Assembly: GCF_036010665.1 (NCBI RefSeq) | Contig: NZ_CP108581.1 | Location: forward strand, 1,608,501-1,672,500 | Length of the DNA stretch: 64,000 nt | Reading direction: 5' to 3' | Source: Microbispora sp. NBC_01189 | GTDB taxonomy: Bacteria > Actinomycetota > Actinomycetes > Streptosporangiales > Streptosporangiaceae | Shown here: in pieces, positions 19,633 through 26,993 of the stretch | Layout of the letters: the number at the start of each line of letters is the position of its first letter | How positions within the stretch are numbered: the first letter of the stretch is position 1 | Program-made: the position numbers and the translations under genes | Notes under the pieces: generated by a model | Database searches by the model: none | Seen by the model: only the letters and a program-made list of their open reading frames with translations | Told to the model about the DNA's origin: nothing

Positions 19633-20760
19633 GTGAAGCGCATCCTCGCCCCGCTGGCAGGGGCGGTGGCGACGTCCGCGTTGCTCGGCATGGTCGTTCC
19701 CGCGCCCGCGCGGGCCTACGACATCACGGTGACGAGCCCGCTGGTCCCCCAGGCGGAGGTCTCCTCCGCGCTCGCCTACTGGCTCGGGAACGGCGCGCGT
19801 GCGTTCGCCGCCGCGACGCCCTATCTCCTGCCGGTGACGATCACCGCCACCCCCGTCCCGCGCGGCGACGCGGAGCCCGATGGCGACCGGGGCGTGGTGC
19901 CCGCCGTCGCGGGGGCCAGGCGGGTGCCCGGCGTCTCACGGAACGTCAACCTGCCGCGAACCGCGGGCAGAGTGTTCTTCGTCGGCGCCGACCACCGCCC
20001 GCACTGGTGCGCGGGCACCTCGGTCCAGGCCGATCACCGCAACCTCGTCGCGACCGCCGGCCACTGTGTGTACGAGCCTGGGCGGCGGCCCTCCGTGGCG
20101 GCGGCCCGGACCTACCGCCACTGGGTCTTCGTGCCCGGGTTCTCCAGGGCCGCCTCCGGGGCCACGGCGCCTCTCGGCGTCTATCCCGGCAAACAGGCCT
20201 TCGCCCACCAGGACTTCACCCGCTACGGCGACCTCGACCGCGACTACGCCTTCGTCAGCGTCCACGACGGCGTGCTGCCCCGGCGGGTCGTGCTTTCCGG
20301 CGCCGCGCGGTACGCCGCTTTCACCGGTCCGAAGTACCGCACCCGGACGGGCTACACCGGCGTGCTGCTGACCCGCGCGGGCCGCCTCGGCGACAAGGTG
20401 GGAGAGCAGGGCCTGGCCTACAACCTCCCGGTCCGCGGACCTCTCGCCGTCTTCGGTTATCCCGTCGGTCCCGCCTCCGGCGCGGCGCCCACCGGTTTGC
20501 GCCGGTCGTACGGAAGACCGTTTCGCGTCTGGGATCTGACCCAAAAGGCGGACGAACTGGTGGCCGTACGCGCGCCCTTCGTGTCCGCGGGGGGATCGCC
20601 GTGGCTGGCCGCGTATCGGGGCGGGCGCGGGCTCGGCTACCTCAACGGCCTGACGATCGGCATGTCCGGCCAGTCCATCGCCCTCTCGCCCTACTTTGAC
20701 GGCGAGTTGTTCCATGTATACGACGCCGCCCGGCACGAGCGCGTCCCTTCTCCCGCCTGA
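19633..20760 (+). CDS. secreted, strongly diverged pseudoprotease SP8
   Basis: A 375-residue exported protein; signal peptide ending PARA. It is clearly homologous to the array (RVFFVGADHRPHWC, TAGHC with His144, DRDYAFV with Asp204, GRLGD) but the serine region is shortened to VSAGGSPW: the register residue is Gly, no GxSGGP exists, and the second Cys pair is missing. The loop after Asp is 36 residues and basic. GTG at 19633 has AAGGAG upstream. It may be inactive; a shifted Ser before the Pro cannot be excluded without a structure model. Confidence 0.75.
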   Translation: MKRILAPLAGAVATSALLGMVVPAPARAYDITVTSPLVPQAEVSSALAYWLGNGARAFAAATPYLLPVTITATPVPRGDAEPDGDRGVVPAVAGARRVPGVSRNVNLPRTAGRVFFVGADHRPHWCAGTSVQADHRNLVATAGHCVYEPGRRPSVAAARTYRHWVFVPGFSRAASGATAPLGVYPGKQAFAHQDFTRYGDLDRDYAFVSVHDGVLPRRVVLSGAARYAAFTGPKYRTRTGYTGVLLTRAGRLGDKVGEQGLAYNLPVRGPLAVFGYPVGPASGAAPTGLRRSYGRPFRVWDLTQKADELVAVRAPFVSAGGSPWLAAYRGGRGLGYLNGLTIGMSGQSIALSPYFDGELFHVYDAARHERVPSPA

Positions 20761-20867
20761 GAGCGTTTCGACCGGCGACCCGCCGCGAAACATACCGGAC
20801 ACAAAAAGGCCCTTAATTCCGGACACGTCTTCTTATCTACGACTTATGGCAACAAGCTCCTGTGCGG

Positions 20868-20944
20868 TAAGTTCCTTGACATCCCTTTACTGACGCATGG
20901 GGCGTAAGTGACGTCCCACGTACAGCGCGAGGAGCGACCCCCCT
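20868..20944 (+). promoter_or_regulatory. SP9 promoter and hairpin leader
   Basis: TAAGTT (20868-20873); hairpin GGGGCGT (20899-20905), loop AAGTG, ACGTCCC (20911-20917), 7 pairs with one G-T. The closing pair is T-A here but C-G in SP3-SP7: a true compensatory change. No Crp-like site lies upstream. Confidence 0.65.
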
Positions 20945-22048
20945 ATGAAGAAGCACGTGCTTCTCCCGATCGGCGCGATCGTCGCCGCGGGACTTGCGGC
21001 GACAGCCCTGACCGCTCCGGCCCAGGCCGGAAAGGTCATCAGCACCGACAAGCTCGCCAGCGCGGCCGGCGTCGGCGACGTCGTGAAGTTCTGGCTCGAC
21101 GGCAACGGCTACAAGCTCAAGTCGGCCGACCCGTACGGTCTGGAGCACAAGCAGGTTCCCAAGCACGTTTCCAAGGGAGCCCCCGCCGCCGACGGCAAGC
21201 CGGGCATCGTGCCGGCGATCGGCGACGAGAAGAAGACCGCCGCGAAGTCCAAGAACGTCAACCTGCCGAAGACCGTCGGCCGGGTCTTCTTCAGCCTCGG
21301 CAGCGGCCTCTACTCCTGCTCCGCCTCCTCGGTGCAGTCCGCGTACCACAACCTCGTCGCCACGGCGGGCCACTGCGTCTACAACATCGAGACCAACCAC
21401 GATGTCGTGGACAACTGGATCTTCATCCCGGGCTACTACGACGGCAAGGCCCCCTGGGGCGTGTACGTCGGCAAGCAGGCGTTCACGCACTACGACTTCG
21501 ACGTGTACGAGGACGCCGACCGCGACTACTCGTTCGTCACCGTCTACAACGGCATCGGGTACGACCTCGAGAAGAAGTTCGTCGACCTCGGCCCGCTGGG
21601 CAACAACGTCGGCGGCCAGGGCCTGGCCTACAATCAGAAGGTCGGCGCGCCGGTCTTCGTGTTCGGCTACCCCTCGGCGCCGCACGGCGACGGCGACTAC
21701 GTGTGGACCGGCCAGACGGTCAAGTGGTGCTACGGCAAGCCGTACTTCCCGGTCAAGGAGCCCTCGGTCAAGGTCGAGGAGCAGGTGGGCCTCAAGTGCT
21801 CGATGACCGGCGGCTCGTCCGGCGGCCCCTGGATCCTCAAGTACAGCAGCGCCCGCCGTCTCGGCTACATCAACGGTGTGACCAGCCTCGGCGGGGACAC
21901 CGACGGCAACGACCGTAGCGACATGATCAGCTCCCCGTACTTCGACGGCGAGACCTACGGCGTCTACAAGGCGGCCTACTCGCTGTGGTCCGGCTCGCTG
22001 GTCCGCAAGGACGGCACGATCGGCATCACCGAGGCCAAGTCCGAGTGA
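20945..22048 (+). CDS. secreted serine protease SP9 (intact triad)
   Basis: A 367-residue exported S1-type protease closing the array. The signal peptide MKKHVLLPIGAIVAAGLA ends PAQA. His143 (TAGHC), Asp194 (DRDYSFV) and Ser292 (GSSGGPW) are all present, with the second Cys pair (VKWCYG, LKCSM), so it should be active. The variable loop is only 12 residues. It shares the array leader, so it is regulated like the pseudoproteases at least in part. The ATG has GGAG 10 nt upstream. It is followed by a convergent terminator. Confidence 0.85.
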   Translation: MKKHVLLPIGAIVAAGLAATALTAPAQAGKVISTDKLASAAGVGDVVKFWLDGNGYKLKSADPYGLEHKQVPKHVSKGAPAADGKPGIVPAIGDEKKTAAKSKNVNLPKTVGRVFFSLGSGLYSCSASSVQSAYHNLVATAGHCVYNIETNHDVVDNWIFIPGYYDGKAPWGVYVGKQAFTHYDFDVYEDADRDYSFVTVYNGIGYDLEKKFVDLGPLGNNVGGQGLAYNQKVGAPVFVFGYPSAPHGDGDYVWTGQTVKWCYGKPYFPVKEPSVKVEEQVGLKCSMTGGSSGGPWILKYSSARRLGYINGVTSLGGDTDGNDRSDMISSPYFDGETYGVYKAAYSLWSGSLVRKDGTIGITEAKSE

Positions 22049-22059
22049 CGCCCGCCTCC

Positions 22060-22092
22060 GGTGGGGTCCGGTCCCTCGTGGCCGGCCCCACC
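22060..22092. terminator. terminator between SP9 and the TPR protein gene
   Basis: GGTGGGG-T-CCGG (22060-22071) pairs with CCGG-CCCCACC (22082-22092), one bulged T, 10-nt loop. It lies between convergent genes. Confidence 0.7.
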
Positions 22093-22156
22093 GTGGGCAC
22101 CCGTTCGCCCAGGTTGTGGCGGCAGGTGCGGCGGCGGGCACGGCGAGCGCGCCCTG

Positions 22157-23314
22157 TCACACGCCGACCGCCGCCCTGCCGGTGCGCCGGCCACGCTCCA
22201 GCAGCGCCGCCACCCGGGGATCCGCGGCGTACGGCGCCAGTCGCCGGCGCAGGTCCGCGACGTAGGTCCGGGTGCGCGCCGACTGGATGCCCTCGGCCGC
22301 GTCGAGCGCCGAGGACGCGACCTGGCACGCCTCCTCCAGCTCGCCCTCCTGGATCAGGGCCGAGGCGAGCAGCGCGAGGTTGAACATCCTCCCCCGCACG
22401 TATCGCCCGTCCATCACCAGCGACCGCCTGGCCTGCCGTACGGCTTCTCCGCCGTCGCCGAGGTCGCGCAGGCAGTGGGCCGACTTCGCGGCCAGGTAGG
22501 CCTCGTCGAAGTAGCCGATCCAGCGGGGCTCGTTCTGCGGAGAGCGCCGGTCGAAGGCGATCTCGGCCTCGTGCAGCGCGTTCCCGCACCCCGCCCGGTC
22601 CCCCAGCAGCGCGAGGGCGTGCGCCTCCAGCACGCGGGTCTCGGCGAGCAGGGTGCGGACCCCCGAGCGCCGGGCCGCCTCGACCCCCGCCCTGGCCAGC
22701 TCCAGCCCGTGCCGGGCGTGCCCGATGTAGACGGCCTGGTGGCTCATCCCGGCCAGGATCTCGCCGCTCAGCGCGTGGTCGCCCGCGCCCCGCGCCAGGC
22801 CGAGCGCCTGGATGAGGTAGCGCTGCGCGAGCCCGTGCCGCTCCAGGTCGTAGGCCATCCATCCGGCGAGCCGGGTCAGCTCGGCCGCCGCGGTCGCGAG
22901 CGACCGCCCGGTGGCCTCGCCGTACGCGCCCTCGCGCAGCAGCGGCGTCACGGCGGTGTGCAGGTAGCGCACGACCGGCCCGCGCACGCTGCCACCGCCG
23001 AACCGGTTGTCGAGCTCCCCGAACGACCGGGTGACCTCCCGGATGGCGGCGACGTCCGAGGCCCCGACCCGGCGTGGCCCGGCCGCGGAGAGCCGCTCCG
23101 CGGGCGGCGCCGCCAGCCAGTGAGCGAGTCCCGCCGAGCCCGCTCCCAGGGCGAAGGTGGAGTCGAGCAGGAACCTGCGCCGCTCGACGTCGGCTCTCCA
23201 CAGTGCTGTCACGCTTGCCACACCCTCCTGCCACGAATGGGGAAACCGCTCTCCCACGCCGAGGCCGCCGAGCCGTCGGGCCAGGCACCTGATGCGGTCG
23301 AGGTCACGTCGCAT
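22157..23314 (-). CDS. TPR-type regulator-like protein lacking the HTH domain
   Basis: A 385-residue helical protein matching the C-terminal TPR-like half of actinobacterial XRE-family regulators (WRADVERRRFLL, then RLAGWMAYDLERHGLAQRYL, ALGLARGAGD). Such proteins normally begin with a Cro/C1 helix-turn-helix of 60-70 residues; here only about 37 residues precede the linker and none forms a recognisable HTH. ATG at 23314 has GGAAGAG upstream. It may sense a peptide or act with a partner. It stands alone, convergent with the protease array, with its own promoter. Confidence 0.7.
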   Translation of the reverse strand: MRRDLDRIRCLARRLGGLGVGERFPHSWQEGVASVTALWRADVERRRFLLDSTFALGAGSAGLAHWLAAPPAERLSAAGPRRVGASDVAAIREVTRSFGELDNRFGGGSVRGPVVRYLHTAVTPLLREGAYGEATGRSLATAAAELTRLAGWMAYDLERHGLAQRYLIQALGLARGAGDHALSGEILAGMSHQAVYIGHARHGLELARAGVEAARRSGVRTLLAETRVLEAHALALLGDRAGCGNALHEAEIAFDRRSPQNEPRWIGYFDEAYLAAKSAHCLRDLGDGGEAVRQARRSLVMDGRYVRGRMFNLALLASALIQEGELEEACQVASSALDAAEGIQSARTRTYVADLRRRLAPYAADPRVAALLERGRRTGRAAVGV

Positions 23315-23366
23315 CGCTCTTCCAACCGGGGACAGGTAACAGCCGATGAGGTTACGGAGAGCTTTC

Positions 23367-23394
23367 TTTATAGCACTTACCGTGACGAGGTAAA
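23367..23394 (-). promoter_or_regulatory. promoter of the TPR protein gene
   Basis: On the minus strand TTTACC and TATAAA are separated by 16 bp. A TTACC/GGTAA dyad with 7-bp spacing covers the -35 and spacer and may be an operator. Confidence 0.6.
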
Positions 23395-23418
23395 GGGGTT
23401 CTCAAGCGCTCGCGACGG

Positions 23419-23453
23419 AAAAAAGGGCCGGGCGCCGCACGGCACCCGGCCCC
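23419..23453 (-). terminator. terminator of malic enzyme gene
   Basis: On the minus strand a hairpin GGGGCCGGGTGCCG / CGGCGCCCGGCCC is followed by TTTTTT, 23 nt after the malic enzyme stop. Confidence 0.88.
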
Positions 23454-23475
23454 TCCGCCCCGTCAGGGCGCGGGA

Positions 23476-24660
23476 TCACTTACGCGCGACGCCGTCCTCG
23501 CGGGCCTGCCGCGCGACGGCGGAGATCACCGCGGGGGCGACCCGCGCGTCGAACGGCGAGGGGATCACGTAGCTCTCCGACAGGTCGTCCCCGACCACGG
23601 CCGCGAGCGCCTCGGCCGCCGCCACCTTCATGTTCTCGGTGATGGTCCTGGCGCGGACGTCGAGAGCGCCCCGGAAGACCCCCGGGAAGGCCAGCACGTT
23701 GTTGATCTGGTTGGGGTGGTCGGACCGGCCGGTGGCGACCACGCGGGCGTACCGGGCCGCCACCGAGGGCTCGACCTCGGGCGTGGGGTTGGACAGCGCG
23801 AACACGATCGAGTCCCGCGCCATCCCGGCGACGGCCGGCTCGGAGATGGTGGAGCCGGAGAGCCCGACGAACACGTCGGCCCCGGCGAGGGCCGCCTCGG
23901 TGGAGCCGGCCAGGCCCGCCTTGTTGGTGTCCCTGGCCAGCGCCCGCTTGACCTGGTTCAGGTCGTCGCGGCCAGTGTGGATGATCCCCTTGGAGTCGGC
24001 GACCGCGATGTCGCCGATCCCGGCGTTCAGCAGGATCCGCGAGACGGCGACGCCGGAGGCGCCCGCGCCGGCGACGACGGCGCGCAGGTCGCCGAGCGAC
24101 CGCCCGGTGAGGCGGGCCGCGTTGCGCAGCGCGGCGAGCACCACGATCGCGGTGCCGTGCTGGTCGTCGTGGAAGACGGGGATGTCGAGGAGCGCCCGCA
24201 GGCGGTCCTCCACCTCGAAGCAGCGGGGGGCGCTGATGTCCTCGAGGTTGACGCCGCCGAAGGAGGGCGCGAGCCGGACCACGGTCTCGACGATCGCGTC
24301 CACGTCCGTGCAGTCGATGCAGACGGGCACCGCGTCGACGCCGGCGAACTGCTTGAACAGCAGGGCCTTGCCCTCCATCACGGGCATCGCGGCGGCGGGC
24401 CCGATGTCGCCGAGTCCCAGCACCGCGGTGCCGTCGGAGACCACGGCCACGACGTTGGAGACCCAGGTGTAGTCGTTGACCAGGTCGGGGTTGTCGGCGA
24501 TGGCGGTGCAGACGCGGGCGACACCGGGGGTGTACGCGAGCGACAGGTCTCCGGCGTCGCGGACCGGGACGGTGGAGCGGACCTCCAGCTTGCCGCCGCG
24601 GTGCAGCGCGAACGCGGGATCCAGATCGAGAGAAGTCAAGGAATCAGGTGTAACGGTCAC
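23476..24660 (-). CDS. NAD(P)-dependent malic enzyme
   Basis: A 394-residue oxidative malate decarboxylase (malate to pyruvate and CO2, making NAD(P)H). Motifs: SLAYTPGVARVC, then GTAVLGLGDIGP, the metal-site EDISAPRCFE, FHDDQHGTA and the dinucleotide loop AVVAGAGASGVAVSR. Length fits the short bacterial type without the phosphotransacetylase tail. GTG at 24660 (MTVTPDS) is chosen since a GGGG run lies 7 nt before it and homologues begin near here; the frame remains open for 87 codons upstream but that part is low-complexity and crosses inverted repeats. Confidence 0.93.
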   Translation of the reverse strand: MTVTPDSLTSLDLDPAFALHRGGKLEVRSTVPVRDAGDLSLAYTPGVARVCTAIADNPDLVNDYTWVSNVVAVVSDGTAVLGLGDIGPAAAMPVMEGKALLFKQFAGVDAVPVCIDCTDVDAIVETVVRLAPSFGGVNLEDISAPRCFEVEDRLRALLDIPVFHDDQHGTAIVVLAALRNAARLTGRSLGDLRAVVAGAGASGVAVSRILLNAGIGDIAVADSKGIIHTGRDDLNQVKRALARDTNKAGLAGSTEAALAGADVFVGLSGSTISEPAVAGMARDSIVFALSNPTPEVEPSVAARYARVVATGRSDHPNQINNVLAFPGVFRGALDVRARTITENMKVAAAEALAAVVGDDLSESYVIPSPFDARVAPAVISAVARQAREDGVARK

Positions 24661-24702
24661 AGCGACCCCAGTGTCGAAAGGACGAGTTCCTTCGGTAGAC
24701 GC

Positions 24703-24771
24703 CGTCAAGAGAACGAGAGCCCAGGCTTCGGTAGCCGCCGGAGGCCGTCGTCGTTGACGGTCGTCTCTTGA
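24703..24771. repeat. interleaved inverted repeats in the malic enzyme/CGNR divergent region
   Basis: CCGTCAA (24703-24709) with TTGACGG (24754-24760), and TCAAGAGA (24705-24712) with TCTCTTGA (24764-24771). The two arms overlap on the left, giving two alternative pairings about 50-60 bp apart. It may be an operator for either divergent gene. Confidence 0.5.
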
Positions 24772-24919
24772 GGGGGTACGGGGGTCACCCGTCTCCCGAT
24801 TGTGCCACACGAACCACCGCCCGCCCCTCCCCCGACGACCCCAGATCGTTGCCCCTATGGGTGTTCCCCCAGGCCACGTGGCGTGTAATACTCGGCTTTG
24901 CCGGTGATCTCTCACGCAC

Positions 24920-25459
24920 ATGGGCGCCCCAGTGGACTTGACGTCTTACGCCGAGCTGGCCGTTCAGCTGGTCAACATGGGCGACGAGCTCAGAAACCCC
25001 TTCTCCCTGCGGTCGCTGCTGGAGGAGACGGGCCGTACGGAGGCGGCCTCCCGCCTCACCCGCCGTGACATCGACGCGCTGTGGGAGCTCCGCGAGGAAC
25101 TCGCGGGGGTGTTCGAGGCCGCGGCGGGCGGAGACGACGCCGACGTGGTCGACCGGCTCAACGGCCTGCTGGTCCGGCATCCCGTGCATCCGCAGATCTC
25201 CGGCCACGACGGCCAGCCCTGGCACCTGCACCTGACCGAGGGCGGCCGGGTCGCCGACGCCCTCTCGGTCGGGTCGGTCATGGGCCTCGCCAGCGTGGTG
25301 ACCCGCCTCGGCGTGGACCGGCTCGGCCTCTGCCAGGCGTCGCCGTGCCGCAACGCCTACATCGACACCTCCTCCAACCGGTCGCGCCGCTACTGCTCGG
25401 AGCGGTGCGCCAGCCGGGCCAACGTGGCGGCGTACCGGGCCCGCAGGCGCGGAGCCTGA
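24920..25459 (+). CDS. ABATE/CGNR zinc-finger transcriptional regulator
   Basis: A 179-residue regulator. Residues 5-130 are the ABATE ligand-sensing domain (LTSYAELAVQLVN at the start), and the C-terminal CGNR zinc finger has C..C..C..C as LCQASPCRNAYIDTS then RYCSERCASRANVAAYR. Family members are stress-linked transcription factors. Start uncertain: ATG at 24920, or GTG at 24932 as many homologues begin near VDLTSYAE. TAATAC at 24886-24891 is a possible -10. Divergent from malic enzyme. Confidence 0.85.
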   Translation: MGAPVDLTSYAELAVQLVNMGDELRNPFSLRSLLEETGRTEAASRLTRRDIDALWELREELAGVFEAAAGGDDADVVDRLNGLLVRHPVHPQISGHDGQPWHLHLTEGGRVADALSVGSVMGLASVVTRLGVDRLGLCQASPCRNAYIDTSSNRSRRYCSERCASRANVAAYRARRRGA

Positions 25460-25495
25460 CCCCGCGAGCCTGACCCCGCGAGCGCGACACCGGCG

Positions 25496-25810
25496 TCAGC
25501 CGGCCGGCGCGGGGAAGCGCAGCGCGGGCCGGGGCCAGTAGCGCAGCACGACCCTGCCCAGGACGTCGGCCTCGGGCACCGCGCCGAAGTCCCAGCTGTC
25601 GCGGCGCCCGGGAGCCGACTGGTTGTCGCTCTCCAGCCACCAGCCGTCGCCGGTGAGCCGGAAGGCCCGCTTGACGATCAGCCCGTGCGGCCGCCTGGCG
25701 ACCACCAGGTCACCCGGCCGCACGGCGGCGCCGAGCCGTACCAGCAGCCAGTCTCCGGGCCGCAGCGCGGGCCTCATCGAGTCGCCGGAGACACATACGG
25801 CGGTGAGCAC
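25496..25810 (-). CDS. sodX: nickel-type superoxide dismutase maturation protease
   Basis: A 104-residue S26-type serine/lysine protease that removes the SodN propeptide. Ser11 (SGDSMRP) and Lys48 (VKRAF) are the expected catalytic dyad, and WWLESDN matches the S26 box. GTG at 25810 is preceded by GGAGGGGG, and the protein then has the usual SodX length. A longer frame runs back across sodN but has no better start. It is divergent from sodN, 84 bp apart. Confidence 0.88.
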   Translation of the reverse strand: MLTAVCVSGDSMRPALRPGDWLLVRLGAAVRPGDLVVARRPHGLIVKRAFRLTGDGWWLESDNQSAPGRRDSWDFGAVPEADVLGRVVLRYWPRPALRFPAPAG

Positions 25811-25894
25811 ATCCCCCTCCGCGTGGCGTTTTCGAGACGAGTAAGGTCGGTCCTGGAAAGGTGCTGTCATCAGCATTCCTAAGGAAGGATTCCG

Positions 25895-26296
25895 ATGCTC
25901 GCACGACTGCTGCGACCCCGGCACGAGGCGTCCGCTCACTGCGACCTGCCGTGCGGGGTCTACGACCCGGCGCAGGCCCGCATCGAGGCCGAGTCGGTGA
26001 AGGCGATCATTAAGAAGTACGCCGACAACGACGACCCGGTCTTCCGGACCCGCGCGCTGCTCATCAAGGAACAGCGGGCCGAGCTGGTCAAGCATCACCT
26101 CTGGGTGCTGTGGACCGACTACTTCAAGCCCCCGCACCTTGAGCAGTACCCCCAGCTCCACCAGCTCTTCTGGGACGCCACGAAGCTCGCGGGCGCGGCC
26201 GGTGCCAAGGGCACCGTCGACCCCGGGCTGGCCGACGACCTCCTGGCGAAGATCGAGGAGATCTCCAAGATCTTCTGGGAGACCAAGGCCGCCTGA
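25895..26296 (+). CDS. sodN: nickel superoxide dismutase
   Basis: A 133-residue NiSOD precursor. The first 14 residues are the propeptide and cleavage before His15 exposes the nickel hook HCDLPCGVYDP (His15, Cys16 and Cys20 bind Ni). The rest is the four-helix bundle. It detoxifies superoxide in the cytoplasm or after export as a hexamer. AAGGAAGG lies 5-7 nt before the ATG, and TAAGGT at 25842-25847 is a plausible -10. No clear Nur box was seen in the sodX-sodN gap. Confidence 0.97.
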   Translation: MLARLLRPRHEASAHCDLPCGVYDPAQARIEAESVKAIIKKYADNDDPVFRTRALLIKEQRAELVKHHLWVLWTDYFKPPHLEQYPQLHQLFWDATKLAGAAGAKGTVDPGLADDLLAKIEEISKIFWETKAA

Positions 26297-26303
26297 GCCG
26301 GGC

Positions 26304-26346
26304 GCGACCCGGCCCCGCACGGCCCCGCCGCGCGGGGTCGGGTCGC
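26304..26346 (+). terminator. terminator of sodN
   Basis: A 15-bp hairpin, GCGACCCGGCCCCGC (26304-26318) with GCGGGGTCGGGTCGC (26332-26346), one G-T pair. No T-run. Confidence 0.75.
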
Positions 26347-26567
26347 CTGGAATGCGGCCCCGGAAAGCATCCCAGAGCACGTGACAAGGGCATGTACGTC
26401 AGGCGCGACGAAACCCCATAGAGGCTTCGTATTCGGTACTACGGAATTTACGAGGAGTTACCTCCAAGGAACGCCATAATCGGCGCGTCTGGCCGGGGCA
26501 GCACCGTCCAAGTGGCGGTAAGTTGCAGTCAGCGGCAGTGAGCCGGCTCGAAGGGGCGAGGAGGAAC

Positions 26568-26993
26568 GTGACCGAGGAAACCGAGACGCCTGCGGTGGAT
26601 CTGACCGGGATTCGCGACGCTGTGAGTGTCCGGCTGCCCGCCGTGAGCGCCTATCTGTCCGTGCTGCGCACGGCCACCGCCGGGCTCGCCGCACGGCTCG
26701 ACTTCACCCTCGACCAGATCGAGGACCTGCGCATCGCGGTGGACGAGGCCTGCGCCATGCTGCTGCGGCACGCCGTACCCGGAACGGACCTCCTCGCGGA
26801 GTTCGAACTCACCGGCCCGGAGATGACGGTGCGTGTCGAGGTGAACACCCTCGGCGTCAGCACGCCCAACCGGGAGGACTTCGCCTGGATGGTGCTGACC
26901 GCGCTGGCCGACGACGTGGACGCCATCTCCGACCACGCCGACCATCTGGCGATCATGCTGCGTAAGCGCCGGAGCGCGGCGGGGCCGTCGTGA
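26568..26993 (+). CDS. anti-sigma factor, RsbW/SpoIIAB-like ATPase-fold kinase
   Basis: A 141-residue HATPase_c-fold anti-sigma factor: SAYLSVLRTATAGLAARLDFTLDQ leads to the N-box-like IEDLRIAVDEACAMLL. The ATP-lid motifs are weak, so kinase activity is uncertain. GTG at 26568 has GAGGAGG at good spacing; an ATG at 26523 in frame lacks one. Its stop overlaps the sigma factor start as GTGA, a coupled anti-sigma/sigma pair. No anti-anti-sigma gene is next to it. The 26347-26567 stretch shows no gene. Confidence 0.85.
   Translation: MTEETETPAVDLTGIRDAVSVRLPAVSAYLSVLRTATAGLAARLDFTLDQIEDLRIAVDEACAMLLRHAVPGTDLLAEFELTGPEMTVRVEVNTLGVSTPNREDFAWMVLTALADDVDAISDHADHLAIMLRKRRSAAGPS

Noticed and set aside
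19454..20944. SP8 as a frameshifted pseudogene
   Set aside because: The frame is continuous from signal peptide to stop with array motifs in order; only the active-site loop is shortened, so it is annotated as a diverged gene.
25811..26380. Long upstream extension of the sodX frame (294 codons)
   Set aside because: It runs across the sodN gene in antisense; the GTG at 25810 has a strong Shine-Dalgarno and gives the normal SodX length.
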